A stretch of 64,000 bases of DNA from JAIPAN01 sp040403555 (GCA_040403555.1 JBBAKN010000002.1:310001-374000), one strand, 5' to 3'; shown: positions 44,812 through 54,557, counted from the stretch's first letter. Translations and numbers: made by a program. The notes: generated from the letters alone by a model not told the origin.

Positions 44812-46326
44812 ATGGAGGCTACCAACATAAGAGTACGATTTGCGCCTAGCCCTACCGGTGGATTGCACCTAGGCGGCGTAAGAACCGTGTTATTTAATTA
44901 TTTATTTGCAAAAAAACACAAGGGCACCTTTGTGTTACGCATCGAAGATACCGACCAAACCCGCTTTGTAGCAGGTGCCGAACAATACATTTTAGATTGT
45001 TTAAACTGGTGCGGTTTACTGCCCGATGAAGGTCCGCACGTGGGTGGCCCATTTGCCCCTTACCGCCAAAGCGAACGGAAGGAAAACTATCGTAGATACG
45101 CCGAACAATTGGTAGCACAAGGGCATGCTTATTACGCCTTTGATACCCCCGAAGAATTAGATAAATGGAGAAAAGACGTCCCTAATTTTCAATACGGACA
45201 AGCTTATAGAGCGCAGTTACGCAATTCTACTAGCCTAGCGGCAGAAGAAGTAGCACAGCTTTTAACCAGCGGCGTACCCCATGTTATACGTATTAAAATG
45301 CCGGCCAACGAAACGGTTCAGTTTACCGATATGATTCGCGGTGAAGTGAGCTTTGATACCAATTTAGTAGACGATAAAGTATTGCTAAAAGCAGATGGCA
45401 TGCCTACCTACCATTTAGCCGTGGTAGTAGACGATTATTTAATGAAAATTAGCCATGCCTTTAGAGGCGAAGAGTGGTTGCCGTCGGCACCGGTACACCT
45501 ATTAGTATGGGAGTATTTAGGCTGGAAAGCAGAAATGCCACAATGGGCACACTTGCCCCTCATATTAAAGCCAGATGGCAACGGAAAATTAAGCAAACGT
45601 GATGGGGATAGACTCGGATTTCCCGTATTTGCCATGAATTGGAAAGACCCCAACTCGGGAGAATTAACCCCCGGATTTAGAGAATTGGGCTTTTTACCCG
45701 AAGCTTTTTTAAACCTATTGGCTATGTTGGGCTGGAACGATGGTACCGACCAAGAAGTGTTTAGTTTAGTCGAATTGATTGAAAAATTTGACTTGAGCAG
45801 GGTAAGCCATGCAGGTGCTAAATTCGATTTTGAAAAAGCCAAATGGTATAATGCCGAGTGGATAAAACGCTTAGACGAAACTCGGTTAGCCGAAGAGGTG
45901 CTTCGCTTTTTGGCGAAACCTGAAATTGTCAACGACGCCTATTTTAAGCACATACTTGAATTGGTAAAAGAACGCCTCGTGCTGCTCAGCGATTTCTGGC
46001 CACAGGCCTCTTTCTTCTTTACAGAGCCAACAAGCATAGATGTAGATTCGGTGAAACCAAAGTGGAGTGCCGAAAAAGAAACATTTTTTACTAACTTGAT
46101 TCATCAATTTACCCAATCAAACTCTTGGGATAGTGTCGCACTAGAAGAGCTGTTTAAAACCCAAGCCGAACAAGCCGGATTAAAAGTAGGTGAACTCATG
46201 CTACCTTTCCGCATCATGTTGGTAGGTGGTAAATTTGGACCTGCCGTATTCGATATTGCCGCAATTATTGGTAAGGAAAAAACCTTACAAAGAATACAAC
46301 ATGCTTTACCGCTATTTGCAAACTAA
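44812..46326 (+). CDS. gltX: glutamyl-tRNA synthetase
   Basis: A 504-residue class I aminoacyl-tRNA synthetase. The HIGH motif appears as APSPTGGLHLGGVRT near residue 18, where the last His is Gly, a common variant of this enzyme. KMSKS is KLSKRDGDRL near 259. VLRIEDTDQTRF and the C-terminal anticodon-binding domain (about 330-504) are present. An in-frame TTG at 44803 overlaps a promoter-like box, so ATG 44812 is chosen. The amidase lipoprotein gene follows after five bases. Confidence 0.97.
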   Translation: MEATNIRVRFAPSPTGGLHLGGVRTVLFNYLFAKKHKGTFVLRIEDTDQTRFVAGAEQYILDCLNWCGLLPDEGPHVGGPFAPYRQSERKENYRRYAEQLVAQGHAYYAFDTPEELDKWRKDVPNFQYGQAYRAQLRNSTSLAAEEVAQLLTSGVPHVIRIKMPANETVQFTDMIRGEVSFDTNLVDDKVLLKADGMPTYHLAVVVDDYLMKISHAFRGEEWLPSAPVHLLVWEYLGWKAEMPQWAHLPLILKPDGNGKLSKRDGDRLGFPVFAMNWKDPNSGELTPGFRELGFLPEAFLNLLAMLGWNDGTDQEVFSLVELIEKFDLSRVSHAGAKFDFEKAKWYNAEWIKRLDETRLAEEVLRFLAKPEIVNDAYFKHILELVKERLVLLSDFWPQASFFFTEPTSIDVDSVKPKWSAEKETFFTNLIHQFTQSNSWDSVALEELFKTQAEQAGLKVGELMLPFRIMLVGGKFGPAVFDIAAIIGKEKTLQRIQHALPLFAN

Positions 46327-46331
46327 GGCCT

Positions 46332-47147
46332 ATGCGAAAAATTGTAGGAATCGGTTTATTAGTTCTGTTAGCCTCTTGTGCCAGCAACCCTTATCGAGGG
46401 AGTGAGAGCATATATAGCAAGCAAATCAGAGGCTTTGGCAAAGACTTAAGAAAGAAAGAGGTAAATGCCTTTGTAGATTCTGCAGGAAATGCACTGGCAA
46501 GTCAGTGGATATCTACCGTAAACTTTAATCTGCGTAAGCCCAATTACGTTATCATTCACCATACGGCGCAAAAAAATACAAAGGAAACCCTTAAAACCTT
46601 TACCCTAGCCAAAACACAAGTAAGTGCCCACTACCTTATTGGTACCGATGGCACCATAACGCAACTACTAAACGATTATTTACGAGCATGGCATGGTGGT
46701 GTGGCCAAATGGGGAAGCATTACGGACATTAATTCGGTAGCTATTGGTATTGAATTAGATAATGATGGCTTTAGCCCATTTAGCGATGCACAAATCAATG
46801 CGCTGATAGCCGTATTGCAAAAACTGAAAACGACTTATAATATCCCAAGATCTAATTTTATTGGACATTCAGATATTGCTCCTAGCCGAAAAGTAGACCC
46901 TAGCACCTATTTTCCATGGAATAAATTAGCCGAAAAAGGCTTTGGTTATATGCCAGCACCTTTGCTTACCGAGCCCATTCCAACTAATTTCGACCCGCTA
47001 CTGGCCCTCCGAGTTATTGGATACGATACCAGAGATGGCGCTGAAGCTATGGCTGCATTCAAACGACATTTTTTAGGAAAAAACGATGGAAGCGATTTAA
47101 ATGAGGAAGATTTACGAGCGCTTTACAACGTATACTGCAAGTATTAA
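46332..47147 (+). CDS. N-acetylmuramoyl-L-alanine amidase, lipoprotein
   Basis: A 271-residue zinc amidase (Amidase_2 family) that cuts the bond between MurNAc and the stem peptide. The lipobox is LLASC near residue 16, so the enzyme is envelope-bound. Zinc ligands are in YVIIHHTAQKN, and in FIGHSDIAPSRKVDPSTYFP, where the second His and Asp/Lys region lie. SAHYLIGTDGTITQLLND is the typical middle segment. A C-terminal helical part (about 215-271) resembles a peptidoglycan-binding fold (LRVIGYDTRDGAEAMAAFKR). Probable role is cell-wall recycling. Confidence 0.92.
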   Translation: MRKIVGIGLLVLLASCASNPYRGSESIYSKQIRGFGKDLRKKEVNAFVDSAGNALASQWISTVNFNLRKPNYVIIHHTAQKNTKETLKTFTLAKTQVSAHYLIGTDGTITQLLNDYLRAWHGGVAKWGSITDINSVAIGIELDNDGFSPFSDAQINALIAVLQKLKTTYNIPRSNFIGHSDIAPSRKVDPSTYFPWNKLAEKGFGYMPAPLLTEPIPTNFDPLLALRVIGYDTRDGAEAMAAFKRHFLGKNDGSDLNEEDLRALYNVYCKY

Positions 47148-47198
47148 TTCTCTCGGGTGGTATGAATAAAATAAGCGCTTAAATTCTCTTATAAAAGG

Positions 47199-49463
47199 CT
47201 AGCGTTGTGTAGAAACAGTAGCTCTTAATACCTCTTTAGAATTGGTACCCACCATAATATCGTATTCACCTGGCTCTACCACAAATGCACCTTTGTCGGT
47301 ATAAAAGCCCAATTGAGCGGCAGTTAAAGTAAAAGCTACCTGGGTACTTTCTCCTGGTTTTAGGTTAATTTTCTTAAATCCTTTTAGTTCCTGAACGGGC
47401 CGCACTAGGCTGGCAACTTTATCTCTAATATAAAGCTGAACAACTTCTTCTCCAGCGTATTTGCCCGAATTGGTCACTTGTACACTTGCTAGAATAGTTC
47501 CATCTGCAGCAACGGTAGTTTGCAAATTGCTATACGCAAATTGGGTATAGCTTAAGCCATAACCAAAGGGATATAAAGCTTCGTTTGATTCATCGGTATA
47601 ATGCGACCAAAAAACTTCGGATTTAGGCCCTGGACGGCCCGTAGAAAAGTGATTGTAGTACAAAGGCATTTGACCCACACTTCGAGGAAAACTCATCGTT
47701 AATTTTCCACTCGGATTGTAGTTGCCAAACAATACCTGTGTAAGTGCGGTGCCGGTGGTGGTGCCCAATTGCCAAGCTTCTACAATAGCCGGAATATGGG
47801 TATTGGCCCAAGTTAACACCAAGGGGCGGCCACTCATAACTACCAATACGATGTTTTTATTTACTCGATACACCGCTTCTAAAAGTTGCTGTTGTACCCC
47901 AGGTAAATCTAAATTACTGCGGCTACGACCTTCGCCAGATTGCATGCCGTGTTCGCCTAAAACCATAATAACTACTTCGCTATTTTTAGCTAAAGCCACT
48001 GCCTCGGCAAAGCCTGTAGTATCGGTGGTATTAATTTGTAATTCTACCGGAAAAGAAGCATCGTTGGTAATTACATCGGCGCCTTTTGCATAGCTATATG
48101 AGATGCCTGCTGCGGCTAAGCCTTCGGTTACAGAAGTAGCCGAGTTATCGTCAGATCCCATTCGCCAATTACCCAGTGGGCTATTTTTATCGGCTGCCAA
48201 AGCACCTATAACCGCTATATTTTTTTGTGATTTAGCTAGAGGAAGTAGATTTTGCTTATTTTTTAATAATACAATTGATTTTTTAGCCATATCTAGAGCT
48301 GTGGCTAAATGAGCCGGGCTATACAGCTCTGTTTTCTCCCGTTTTGCATCGCAATATTTATAGGGATTATCGAATAAACCCAATTCGAATTTAATGCGTA
48401 AGATTCTGCTTACAGCATCATCAATTACGTTAATGGCTACCTTGCCTTCTTCTACCAATGTTTTTAGGTGGGCAACATAGGCATACGATTCCATATCCAT
48501 ATCGCTGCCGGCATTGGCAGAAAGTTCCGTCACTTGTTTTAAATCTTTAGCGAAACCATGGTCAATCATTTCTAGGCCCGAACCCCAATCGGACACCACA
48601 AAACCTTTAAAACCCCAAGAATTTTTAAGAATATCTCTTTGTAAAAATTTATTGGCGGTGGATGGAACGCCATTAATTACGTTAAAAGAGTTCATAAACG
48701 TGGCTACACCAGCATCGGAGGCAGCTTTAAAAGGAGGAAAAATGGTATTGTACAGGGTATAGGTACCCACATCAACCGTATTGTAATCTTTACCCGATTC
48801 GGCGAAACCATAGCCGGCAAAATGCTTGGCACAGGCCGCAATAGAAGTTTTATCTGCTAAAGATTTTCCCTGAAAACCTTTTACACGTGCTTGTGCAATG
48901 AGCGCACCCAAGTACGGGTCTTCTCCGGCACCTTCCATTACCCTACCCCAACGAGCATCGCGGCTAATATCTACCATGGGCGCAAAAGTCCAGTTTACCC
49001 CAACAGCGCTGGCTTCTTCGGCAGCCATACGGGCCGATTGTTCCATAGCTTGTAAATCCCAACTAGCCGATTCGGCTAAAGGAATGGGAGAAAGTGTTTT
49101 ATAGCCGTGTACCACATCGGAACCAAAAAGCAAGGGAATGCCCAAACGGGTTTTTTTTACGGCTATTTCTTGTAGTTTACGCACTTCGGCTACACCACGA
49201 ACATTTAATACGGCGCCAACAAGCCCGCTCTTCAGGTGATCGTATTTTAGTTTAGCACTGCCTTCTTTTGGTGCAGGGCCGGTCGCTTCAAAAAAACCAT
49301 TATATTGATTCATTTGCCCTATTTTTTCGTCCAAAGTCATTTTGGCCAATAAGGTTTTTACTTTGATTTCAATGGGATAGTCTCCTTGTTGCTGCTGAGC
49401 GAAAACACCACCAGAAAGAGTACAAAAGAAAAAAAAGAAGCAAATGAAGAATAGGTTTTTCAT
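47199..49463 (-). CDS. bglX: GH3 beta-glucosidase (BglX-like)
   Basis: A 754-residue exported glycoside hydrolase, last gene of the glucan locus. The ATG at 49463 opens the signal peptide MKNLFFICFFFFFCTLSGGV; upstream in-frame starts would fall in the hairpin at 49480. The TIM-barrel domain has GSDVVHGYKTLSPIPLAESA and the nucleophile Asp in FVVSDWGSGLEM near 291. The second domain has the acid/base region LGEHGMQSGEGRSRSNLDLP. A fibronectin-III-like C-terminus (GEEVVQLYIRDKVASLVRPV) follows. It probably releases glucose from oligosaccharides made by the GH16 enzyme. Confidence 0.94.
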   Translation of the reverse strand: MKNLFFICFFFFFCTLSGGVFAQQQQGDYPIEIKVKTLLAKMTLDEKIGQMNQYNGFFEATGPAPKEGSAKLKYDHLKSGLVGAVLNVRGVAEVRKLQEIAVKKTRLGIPLLFGSDVVHGYKTLSPIPLAESASWDLQAMEQSARMAAEEASAVGVNWTFAPMVDISRDARWGRVMEGAGEDPYLGALIAQARVKGFQGKSLADKTSIAACAKHFAGYGFAESGKDYNTVDVGTYTLYNTIFPPFKAASDAGVATFMNSFNVINGVPSTANKFLQRDILKNSWGFKGFVVSDWGSGLEMIDHGFAKDLKQVTELSANAGSDMDMESYAYVAHLKTLVEEGKVAINVIDDAVSRILRIKFELGLFDNPYKYCDAKREKTELYSPAHLATALDMAKKSIVLLKNKQNLLPLAKSQKNIAVIGALAADKNSPLGNWRMGSDDNSATSVTEGLAAAGISYSYAKGADVITNDASFPVELQINTTDTTGFAEAVALAKNSEVVIMVLGEHGMQSGEGRSRSNLDLPGVQQQLLEAVYRVNKNIVLVVMSGRPLVLTWANTHIPAIVEAWQLGTTTGTALTQVLFGNYNPSGKLTMSFPRSVGQMPLYYNHFSTGRPGPKSEVFWSHYTDESNEALYPFGYGLSYTQFAYSNLQTTVAADGTILASVQVTNSGKYAGEEVVQLYIRDKVASLVRPVQELKGFKKINLKPGESTQVAFTLTAAQLGFYTDKGAFVVEPGEYDIMVGTNSKEVLRATVSTQR

Positions 49464-49479
49464 AAAAAAAAGTATAAAA

Positions 49480-49515
49480 GCACGCATTTGCACCGCTAAC
49501 GGTGCAAATGCGTGC
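49480..49515 (-). terminator. perfect 16-bp hairpin between the GH16 and GH3 genes
   Basis: On the plus strand GCACGCATTTGCACCG (49480-49495) is an exact reverse complement of 49500-49515, with loop CTAA. Read on the minus strand it lies 13 bases after the GH16 stop codon and is followed by TTTTATACTTTTTTTT up to the GH3 ATG. It has the form of an intrinsic terminator inside the operon. It could lower GH3 expression or stabilise the 3' end of the upstream message. Confidence 0.75.
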
Positions 49516-49528
49516 AAAGAATTAATTG

Positions 49529-50578
49529 TTATTTATAAATGCGGATATAATCTACCTCCATGGTGGAACTAGTAAACGCAGGATCCACAGATCCGGCAAA
49601 AGAACCACCCATAGCTACGTTTAAAATCAAGAAAAACTCTTGATTAAAGGGCAATGCATTGGAATTGGCTACGGTATGTATCAGCTGATCATCCACATAC
49701 ATTTTGATGCTGGTGGCCGACCAATCTAAAGAGTAGACATGAAATTCGGTGGAGGCATTGCTAATTACCCGGGTATTCCCATCGGCACTACCGCCATAAC
49801 GACCAGGGTAATGTAGGGTTCCGTATATACGGTTCATATCATTGCCTTTATGTTCCATAATGTCAATTTCACCACAATTGGGCCAGCCCACCGCATCAAT
49901 ATTGTTGCCTAACATCCACAATGCTGGCCAGGTACCACCACCAGCAGGCAGTTTTGCCCGAATATCTATGCGGCCATATTTTACCGAGAATTTTCCTTTA
50001 GATAACAATCGGGTTGAAGTAAAGGCAAAGCCATTTGAATTTTCTCGTTTAGCAATAATTTTAAGCGTACCGCCACTTACCAGCACGTTGCTGCTGTTTT
50101 GGGTATAATACTGCAATTCTTGATTACCCCAACCACCCGAGCCATTACCAATATCGTAACCCCAAGTAGCTGAACTCGGTGCGCCATTTTGATCAAATTC
50201 TTCGGCCCAATATAAGCTTGGTGCGCTTGGAACTACCGTAACCGAAACCGAAATGGTTTTAGAAACCGATTGCCCATTGCTTGCTGTTGCGCTTACTACT
50301 ACACTAAAGGTATTGGTACCGTTAAGGGTATATTTATGTGTTAATACACCAGTTGGTTCGGTTTGCGTGGTGCCATCGCCAAAAACAAAGCCATAAGAAG
50401 CTGCATTGGTGGCTGTGGCAGTGAAACTAACATTTCCCGTGCCATCGGTGCTTACCTGCGTGCTCACTTGCAAATTGGCGGGGGCTGACGGCTTTACGCT
50501 ATCGGCCCCTGCTTTTTTGCACCCAATCAATAACAGGAAAAAGAAGATATATACACCAAGTTTTTTTGTATGGTGCAT
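49529..50578 (-). CDS. PKD-GH16 endo-beta-glucanase (laminarinase-like) lipoprotein
   Basis: A 349-residue surface or periplasmic hydrolase. The lipobox is LLIGC near residue 20. A PKD domain of about 35-115 (YGFVFGDGTTQTEPTGVLTH) is followed by a GH16 domain with the catalytic box GEIDIMEHKGND near 239, giving the nucleophile Glu, Asp and acid/base Glu. WPALWMLGNNIDAVGWPNCG precedes it, and the end MEVDYIRIYK is typical. The met-containing EIDIMEH form (beta-bulge type) is usual for laminarinases and lichenases. It should cut beta-1,3- or mixed-link glucan internally. Confidence 0.94.
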   Translation of the reverse strand: MHHTKKLGVYIFFFLLLIGCKKAGADSVKPSAPANLQVSTQVSTDGTGNVSFTATATNAASYGFVFGDGTTQTEPTGVLTHKYTLNGTNTFSVVVSATASNGQSVSKTISVSVTVVPSAPSLYWAEEFDQNGAPSSATWGYDIGNGSGGWGNQELQYYTQNSSNVLVSGGTLKIIAKRENSNGFAFTSTRLLSKGKFSVKYGRIDIRAKLPAGGGTWPALWMLGNNIDAVGWPNCGEIDIMEHKGNDMNRIYGTLHYPGRYGGSADGNTRVISNASTEFHVYSLDWSATSIKMYVDDQLIHTVANSNALPFNQEFFLILNVAMGGSFAGSVDPAFTSSTMEVDYIRIYK

Positions 50579-50580
50579 AC

Positions 50581-51471
50581 TTATTTTACTTTAAATTTTT
50601 GGTACCAGGCATTGCCATCGGCACCAATGCTACGTACAAAAAGTGTGGTTGCAGTAATCTCCAAAATTTCATACGTAGATGTACCTACACCCCAGCTCAA
50701 AAAACCATGGCCTGGTACCGTAAATTTAATACGGGTTGAATTGGCTGTGGTGCTATTGGAAGTGGCATCGGTAAAGGCCAATGCTTTTGTACCTGTGGTG
50801 TTTAGAGTATTTATACCACCAGCTAAACTATAATAGCCAGCATAATCGGGTATAATAAAAGTATTACCCTTATTATCCAATACCAAAGAGATGGAATTAG
50901 GTCCGGTTTTGGTGAAAGTTAATTCATCGTCGTACTCGGCAGCAGTACGACTATTTGCAGCTGCACCATACCATTCTGGATAAAAAGAAGTTGCGGGACC
51001 AACACCAATATGACCCCAAGCATTTTTGTCGGCGATCCAAATTTTAGAAGTACCGCCGGTTAAGCCGGTCATAATGGCTGTTGGAATATTGAATAAACGC
51101 AACACGGTTATTTTTTTACTTAATGTTGATACCGCTCCACCCGTACCATTGGCCGTTACGGTAATGGTATACTCAAAAGTACCTGGATTGGCATATTGAT
51201 GCACTAAGGTACCCGGAGAAACCAGTTGTGTTTGGCCATCGCCATAATCAACTTTAAAATTAATAACGTTGCTAGCCGCCAAGGTAATGGAAACATTACC
51301 AGAGCCATCGCCGTTAGGTGTGGCAGCAGCAACACCTTGCAATGCGGTGGTAAGGGCTAAGCCCGATGGGTTTTTTAATTCCCCAAAACTATATTCTTCT
51401 TTTTTGCAGGCACTCAATAAGGTGAGGCATCCGATTGCAAAAAGACTGAATGATTTTACGATTGTTTTCAT
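50581..51471 (-). CDS. PKD-domain surface lipoprotein of the glucan locus
   Basis: A 296-residue lipoprotein (lipobox LLSAC near residue 21). A PKD domain at about 35-125 has FKVDYGDGQTQLVSPGTLVH and YANPGTFEYTITVTANGTGG. The C-terminal 165 residues form a beta-rich domain with aromatic residues (IWIADKNAWGHIGVGPATSF, and EWYGAAANSRTAAEYDDELT) that I do not recognise. Its place between SusD and GH16 suggests a surface glycan-binding protein, or a glucan-binding accessory. Its stop is two bases from the GH16 start. Confidence 0.8.
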   Translation of the reverse strand: MKTIVKSFSLFAIGCLTLLSACKKEEYSFGELKNPSGLALTTALQGVAAATPNGDGSGNVSITLAASNVINFKVDYGDGQTQLVSPGTLVHQYANPGTFEYTITVTANGTGGAVSTLSKKITVLRLFNIPTAIMTGLTGGTSKIWIADKNAWGHIGVGPATSFYPEWYGAAANSRTAAEYDDELTFTKTGPNSISLVLDNKGNTFIIPDYAGYYSLAGGINTLNTTGTKALAFTDATSNSTTANSTRIKFTVPGHGFLSWGVGTSTYEILEITATTLFVRSIGADGNAWYQKFKVK

Positions 51472-51491
51472 AATCTAATTCGTTTTATGTA

Positions 51492-53054
51492 TTAATTAAG
51501 AGTAATGTCGTCGAAATAATAAATACTGCCGGGAACATGGCCACCCCCACAGTCAAAATTGAAAAACACTGCCGCCACTTTAAGTGGGTTGGTTGGTGCT
51601 AGACTAGTAAAATCGAAGGTAAGTTCTTCCCAGCCATTGGCTACGGTGGTTACCGCATCTACATCTATACCACTTCCATCACCCAAGCCGTAGTCGAATT
51701 TAAATTTCACGGTTTTACCAACTGCAGGAGACCATACTTTCATTTTTACCACTTTTTGCGTGAAGTTGAAAATTGGATACTCTAAGGGCAGTGAAGTACC
51801 AGACCAGCATTCATTTCCTTTAATGAATTTCCCAACTTTCGAGCTTGTGTTTATACCACTTACATCTGGGTTGTTTACAACCGTTGCAGCCGCACCTCCA
51901 AAACTATCTAGGAAATAATTAGTCATAGACGATTGGAAATTGATAGGTAAGGTTTGTCCTATTTGGCTTTGTAAACGAATATCATCCATATAGAAGGTGA
52001 AGTTTGCACTACCATCGCCCATAGTTCCGTTATCAAAAATAAACACAAGGGTAGTATAATTACCGGCCGGAATATTCGTATAATCGAAAATTAGATCTTC
52101 CCATGCGTTCGCTACTGTGGTAGTGGCTGTTTGATCGTAGTTTATACCGCCAGCCCCTTCAACTTTTAACAATACGTTAGCCCCTACTCGTGGCGACCAC
52201 ACTTTCATGCGGAAAATTTTACCGGCAGAAAAATTGATTGGGCCAGAAAGTGCCATGGTACTACCACCCCATACTTGGTCGGCATTTTTTACCATTTTAA
52301 GTACTTTGGTGGTGGTATTAATGCCAGTAGCCGAAGGATTGTTGACTACGGTTAAGGCTCCACCATTAAAATTGCCAATAAAGGAGGCATAGTTGAGTGT
52401 GGTAGATTGTAAAGTTATAGGTAGGGTTACCGGATCTTCTACAACTACGCTTTTGGTAACTACTGTGCTAGCTACCCCGCCACTTAGGGCAGTTACAGTT
52501 ACCGTATAGGTACCAGGAGCAGCGTAAATGTGGCTTTTGGTTTCGCCTTCTAAGAAGGATACCGGAACCTCGTTGGCACCGCCATCGCCATATTTCACCT
52601 TAAACAAGGTTTCGTATAAAGCCGTTGCCGATACGTTTACTTTGAACTTATTACCAGCATCAATAGTTGCGGTAACTTGTACATTTTCTGGTGCACGGAA
52701 CGATACGGTTAATTGTTTAGTGGTTTCAGAAATTTTACCGCTAATGCCGTAAGCTACACAACGCACAGAATACACCCCTTCTGGGTACACGTGGGTTACA
52801 CTTGCACCAGCCCGTACGTGGGGGGCGCCACCTGGGCCATGATTAAAGTAAATGTCGTAGGCGGTAGCACCCTCACCATTTGGCGTGATGGTTACCAAGC
52901 CGGTATTGTCTTGGGTGATGTTAAAAAACGGGTTCAAGTTTGCAGGTGCACTGGCTGTTTCCAGAAAGGATAGGTCGTTAAACGTATCTTTTTCGCAACC
53001 TGCAAATACAAGCAGCACTAGGGCTATGCTTAGTATATTTTTGATTGATTTCAT
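51492..53054 (-). CDS. surface glycan-binding-type lipoprotein with PKD and two repeated jelly-roll-like modules
   Basis: A 520-residue lipoprotein (lipobox LVFAGC near residue 20) following SusD. Two PKD-like domains span about 40-205 (GAPHVRAGASVTHVYPEGVY and LFKVKYGDGGANEVPVSFLE). Two homologous modules follow at about 210-362 and 366-520. Each has an LPIxxQS start, a FxGGAxTVVNNP segment, a MKVWSP segment, WExLxFDxT, and YxDDIxL at its end. These resemble carbohydrate-binding jelly rolls attached to laminarinases. The position is that of a SusE/SGBP protein. Binding of beta-glucan is inferred. Confidence 0.82.
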   Translation of the reverse strand: MKSIKNILSIALVLLVFAGCEKDTFNDLSFLETASAPANLNPFFNITQDNTGLVTITPNGEGATAYDIYFNHGPGGAPHVRAGASVTHVYPEGVYSVRCVAYGISGKISETTKQLTVSFRAPENVQVTATIDAGNKFKVNVSATALYETLFKVKYGDGGANEVPVSFLEGETKSHIYAAPGTYTVTVTALSGGVASTVVTKSVVVEDPVTLPITLQSTTLNYASFIGNFNGGALTVVNNPSATGINTTTKVLKMVKNADQVWGGSTMALSGPINFSAGKIFRMKVWSPRVGANVLLKVEGAGGINYDQTATTTVANAWEDLIFDYTNIPAGNYTTLVFIFDNGTMGDGSANFTFYMDDIRLQSQIGQTLPINFQSSMTNYFLDSFGGAAATVVNNPDVSGINTSSKVGKFIKGNECWSGTSLPLEYPIFNFTQKVVKMKVWSPAVGKTVKFKFDYGLGDGSGIDVDAVTTVANGWEELTFDFTSLAPTNPLKVAAVFFNFDCGGGHVPGSIYYFDDITLN

Positions 53055-53075
53055 CTCTATATATCTATTTAATGA

Positions 53076-54557
53076 TTAATTATAATTCGGGTTTTGTGTT
53101 AAACCAGAAATATCAACTTCGGCTTGTGGAATGGGGAAAAGCTCGTTTTTATTGGCTACCCAACCCGTAATTTTACTAGCTGCTTGGCCGGTTCTTACTA
53201 AATCGAAGAAACGCTGACCTTCCATGCCTAATTCTAAACGGCGTTCGTCCCAAATGGCTGTTTTTAAAGCAGTACCGGTTGCAGTACTTCTGTGTAAAAT
53301 ATCGCCAAAAGCACGATCACGTACACGGTTTAAGTATAGCAAGGCTTTAACATCATTTGGTGAGGCCATACGGTTGTTTGCTTCGGCTGCCATTAACAAT
53401 ACATCGGCATAACGAATAGCACGGTAATTATTTAAGTAGTTTAATTCTACCTGACCTGAAGTTTGGCCTACTCTTGGTAAATACTTTTGATTGTATAAAC
53501 CTGTGTTTTTGTATGGTGCAACCATATACGTAATGTTCATGCCTGCATTAGCTGTTTTATAGGCTTCAATATCTAATACAGTTACTGCCTTACGAGTATC
53601 TCCGGCAGCAAATGCTGCTGCTAAATTAGCCGTAGGCAAGTTGGTACTCCAGCCCGAAGCATACGAGCTAGTGCCGGTTAGGTTACGAATACCGCAAATT
53701 TGTACGGCTAAGTTTCCTTGTCCTCTACCCGGGTTAGACCAATCGTAAAAAGGACTTCCATTGGAGTACTGCACTTCAAATACCGATTCGGAACCATTTT
53801 CGCCGGCTTGCAAGAATATATTGCCGTAATTAGTTAACAAACTAAATGGTCCTGTTACCACATTTTCTAACATGGCGGCAGCTTCGGTAAATTTATCTTG
53901 ATACAGATATACTTTACCCAACAAAGCTTGCGCAGCATGTTTGGTTGCTCTGCCTTGTTGTGAATTGCTTACAGGCAAAGCAGCAATAGCTGCTGTTAAA
54001 TCGATCTCAATTTGAGCATATACCTGTGCTTTGGTAGCACGTTGGAATTTGTTAGAATCGCCAACCGATAAGCGCTTATTGGTAAATAAAGGCACACCGC
54101 CAAACATTTTTACCAACTCAAAGTAGTAATATGCTCTTAGGAAATAAACCTCTCCGTAAAGTGCAGTTTTACCGGTAAAATCTAATTTAGCTTTGTTTTC
54201 TTCTAAATAGTTGGCACGGTTAATGCCCTCGTAACAAGATTTCCAGATTTCAGTTAATTGGCCATTATTAGTAGTTATCAGATAGTCGTCTATTTGTTGT
54301 AGGGGCAGTTGATCGGTGGCATTTTCGCCGCCTGTTACAGAGTTATCAGAAGCAATTTCGCCAATTACTGGCACTGCCCATAACCATTGCATGGGTGAAT
54401 ATACCCCAATGGCCATTTTTTGATAATCTTCGGCTGTTTTAAAATAATTATCTGCCGTAATTTGATAATCTTCTTGCGGATTGTAATCAACAAATTTGGT
54501 ACAACTGCCAAAGGTGCTTACTAAAAATAATCCGATGATGTATGTATACTTTTTCAT
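53076..54557 (-). CDS. susD: SusD/RagB-family glycan-binding lipoprotein
   Basis: A 493-residue outer-membrane lipoprotein that forms the lid of the SusC transporter. The lipobox is STFGSC near residue 18. Typical SusD parts are FVDYNPQEDYQITADNYFKT, GINRANYLEENKAKLDFTGK, LRAYYYFELVKMFGGVPLFT, NNYRAIRYADVLLMAAEANN, and ERRLELGMEGQRFFDLVRTG. An ATG two codons upstream (54563) is an alternative start. It follows susC by 11-17 bases. The ligand is inferred to be beta-glucan from the GH16/GH3 neighbours. Confidence 0.95.
   Translation of the reverse strand: MKKYTYIIGLFLVSTFGSCTKFVDYNPQEDYQITADNYFKTAEDYQKMAIGVYSPMQWLWAVPVIGEIASDNSVTGGENATDQLPLQQIDDYLITTNNGQLTEIWKSCYEGINRANYLEENKAKLDFTGKTALYGEVYFLRAYYYFELVKMFGGVPLFTNKRLSVGDSNKFQRATKAQVYAQIEIDLTAAIAALPVSNSQQGRATKHAAQALLGKVYLYQDKFTEAAAMLENVVTGPFSLLTNYGNIFLQAGENGSESVFEVQYSNGSPFYDWSNPGRGQGNLAVQICGIRNLTGTSSYASGWSTNLPTANLAAAFAAGDTRKAVTVLDIEAYKTANAGMNITYMVAPYKNTGLYNQKYLPRVGQTSGQVELNYLNNYRAIRYADVLLMAAEANNRMASPNDVKALLYLNRVRDRAFGDILHRSTATGTALKTAIWDERRLELGMEGQRFFDLVRTGQAASKITGWVANKNELFPIPQAEVDISGLTQNPNYN

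Noticed and set aside
49480..49515. End of an insertion sequence or attachment site
   Set aside because: No transposase, target duplication or second copy is seen; position and T run fit a transcript hairpin better.
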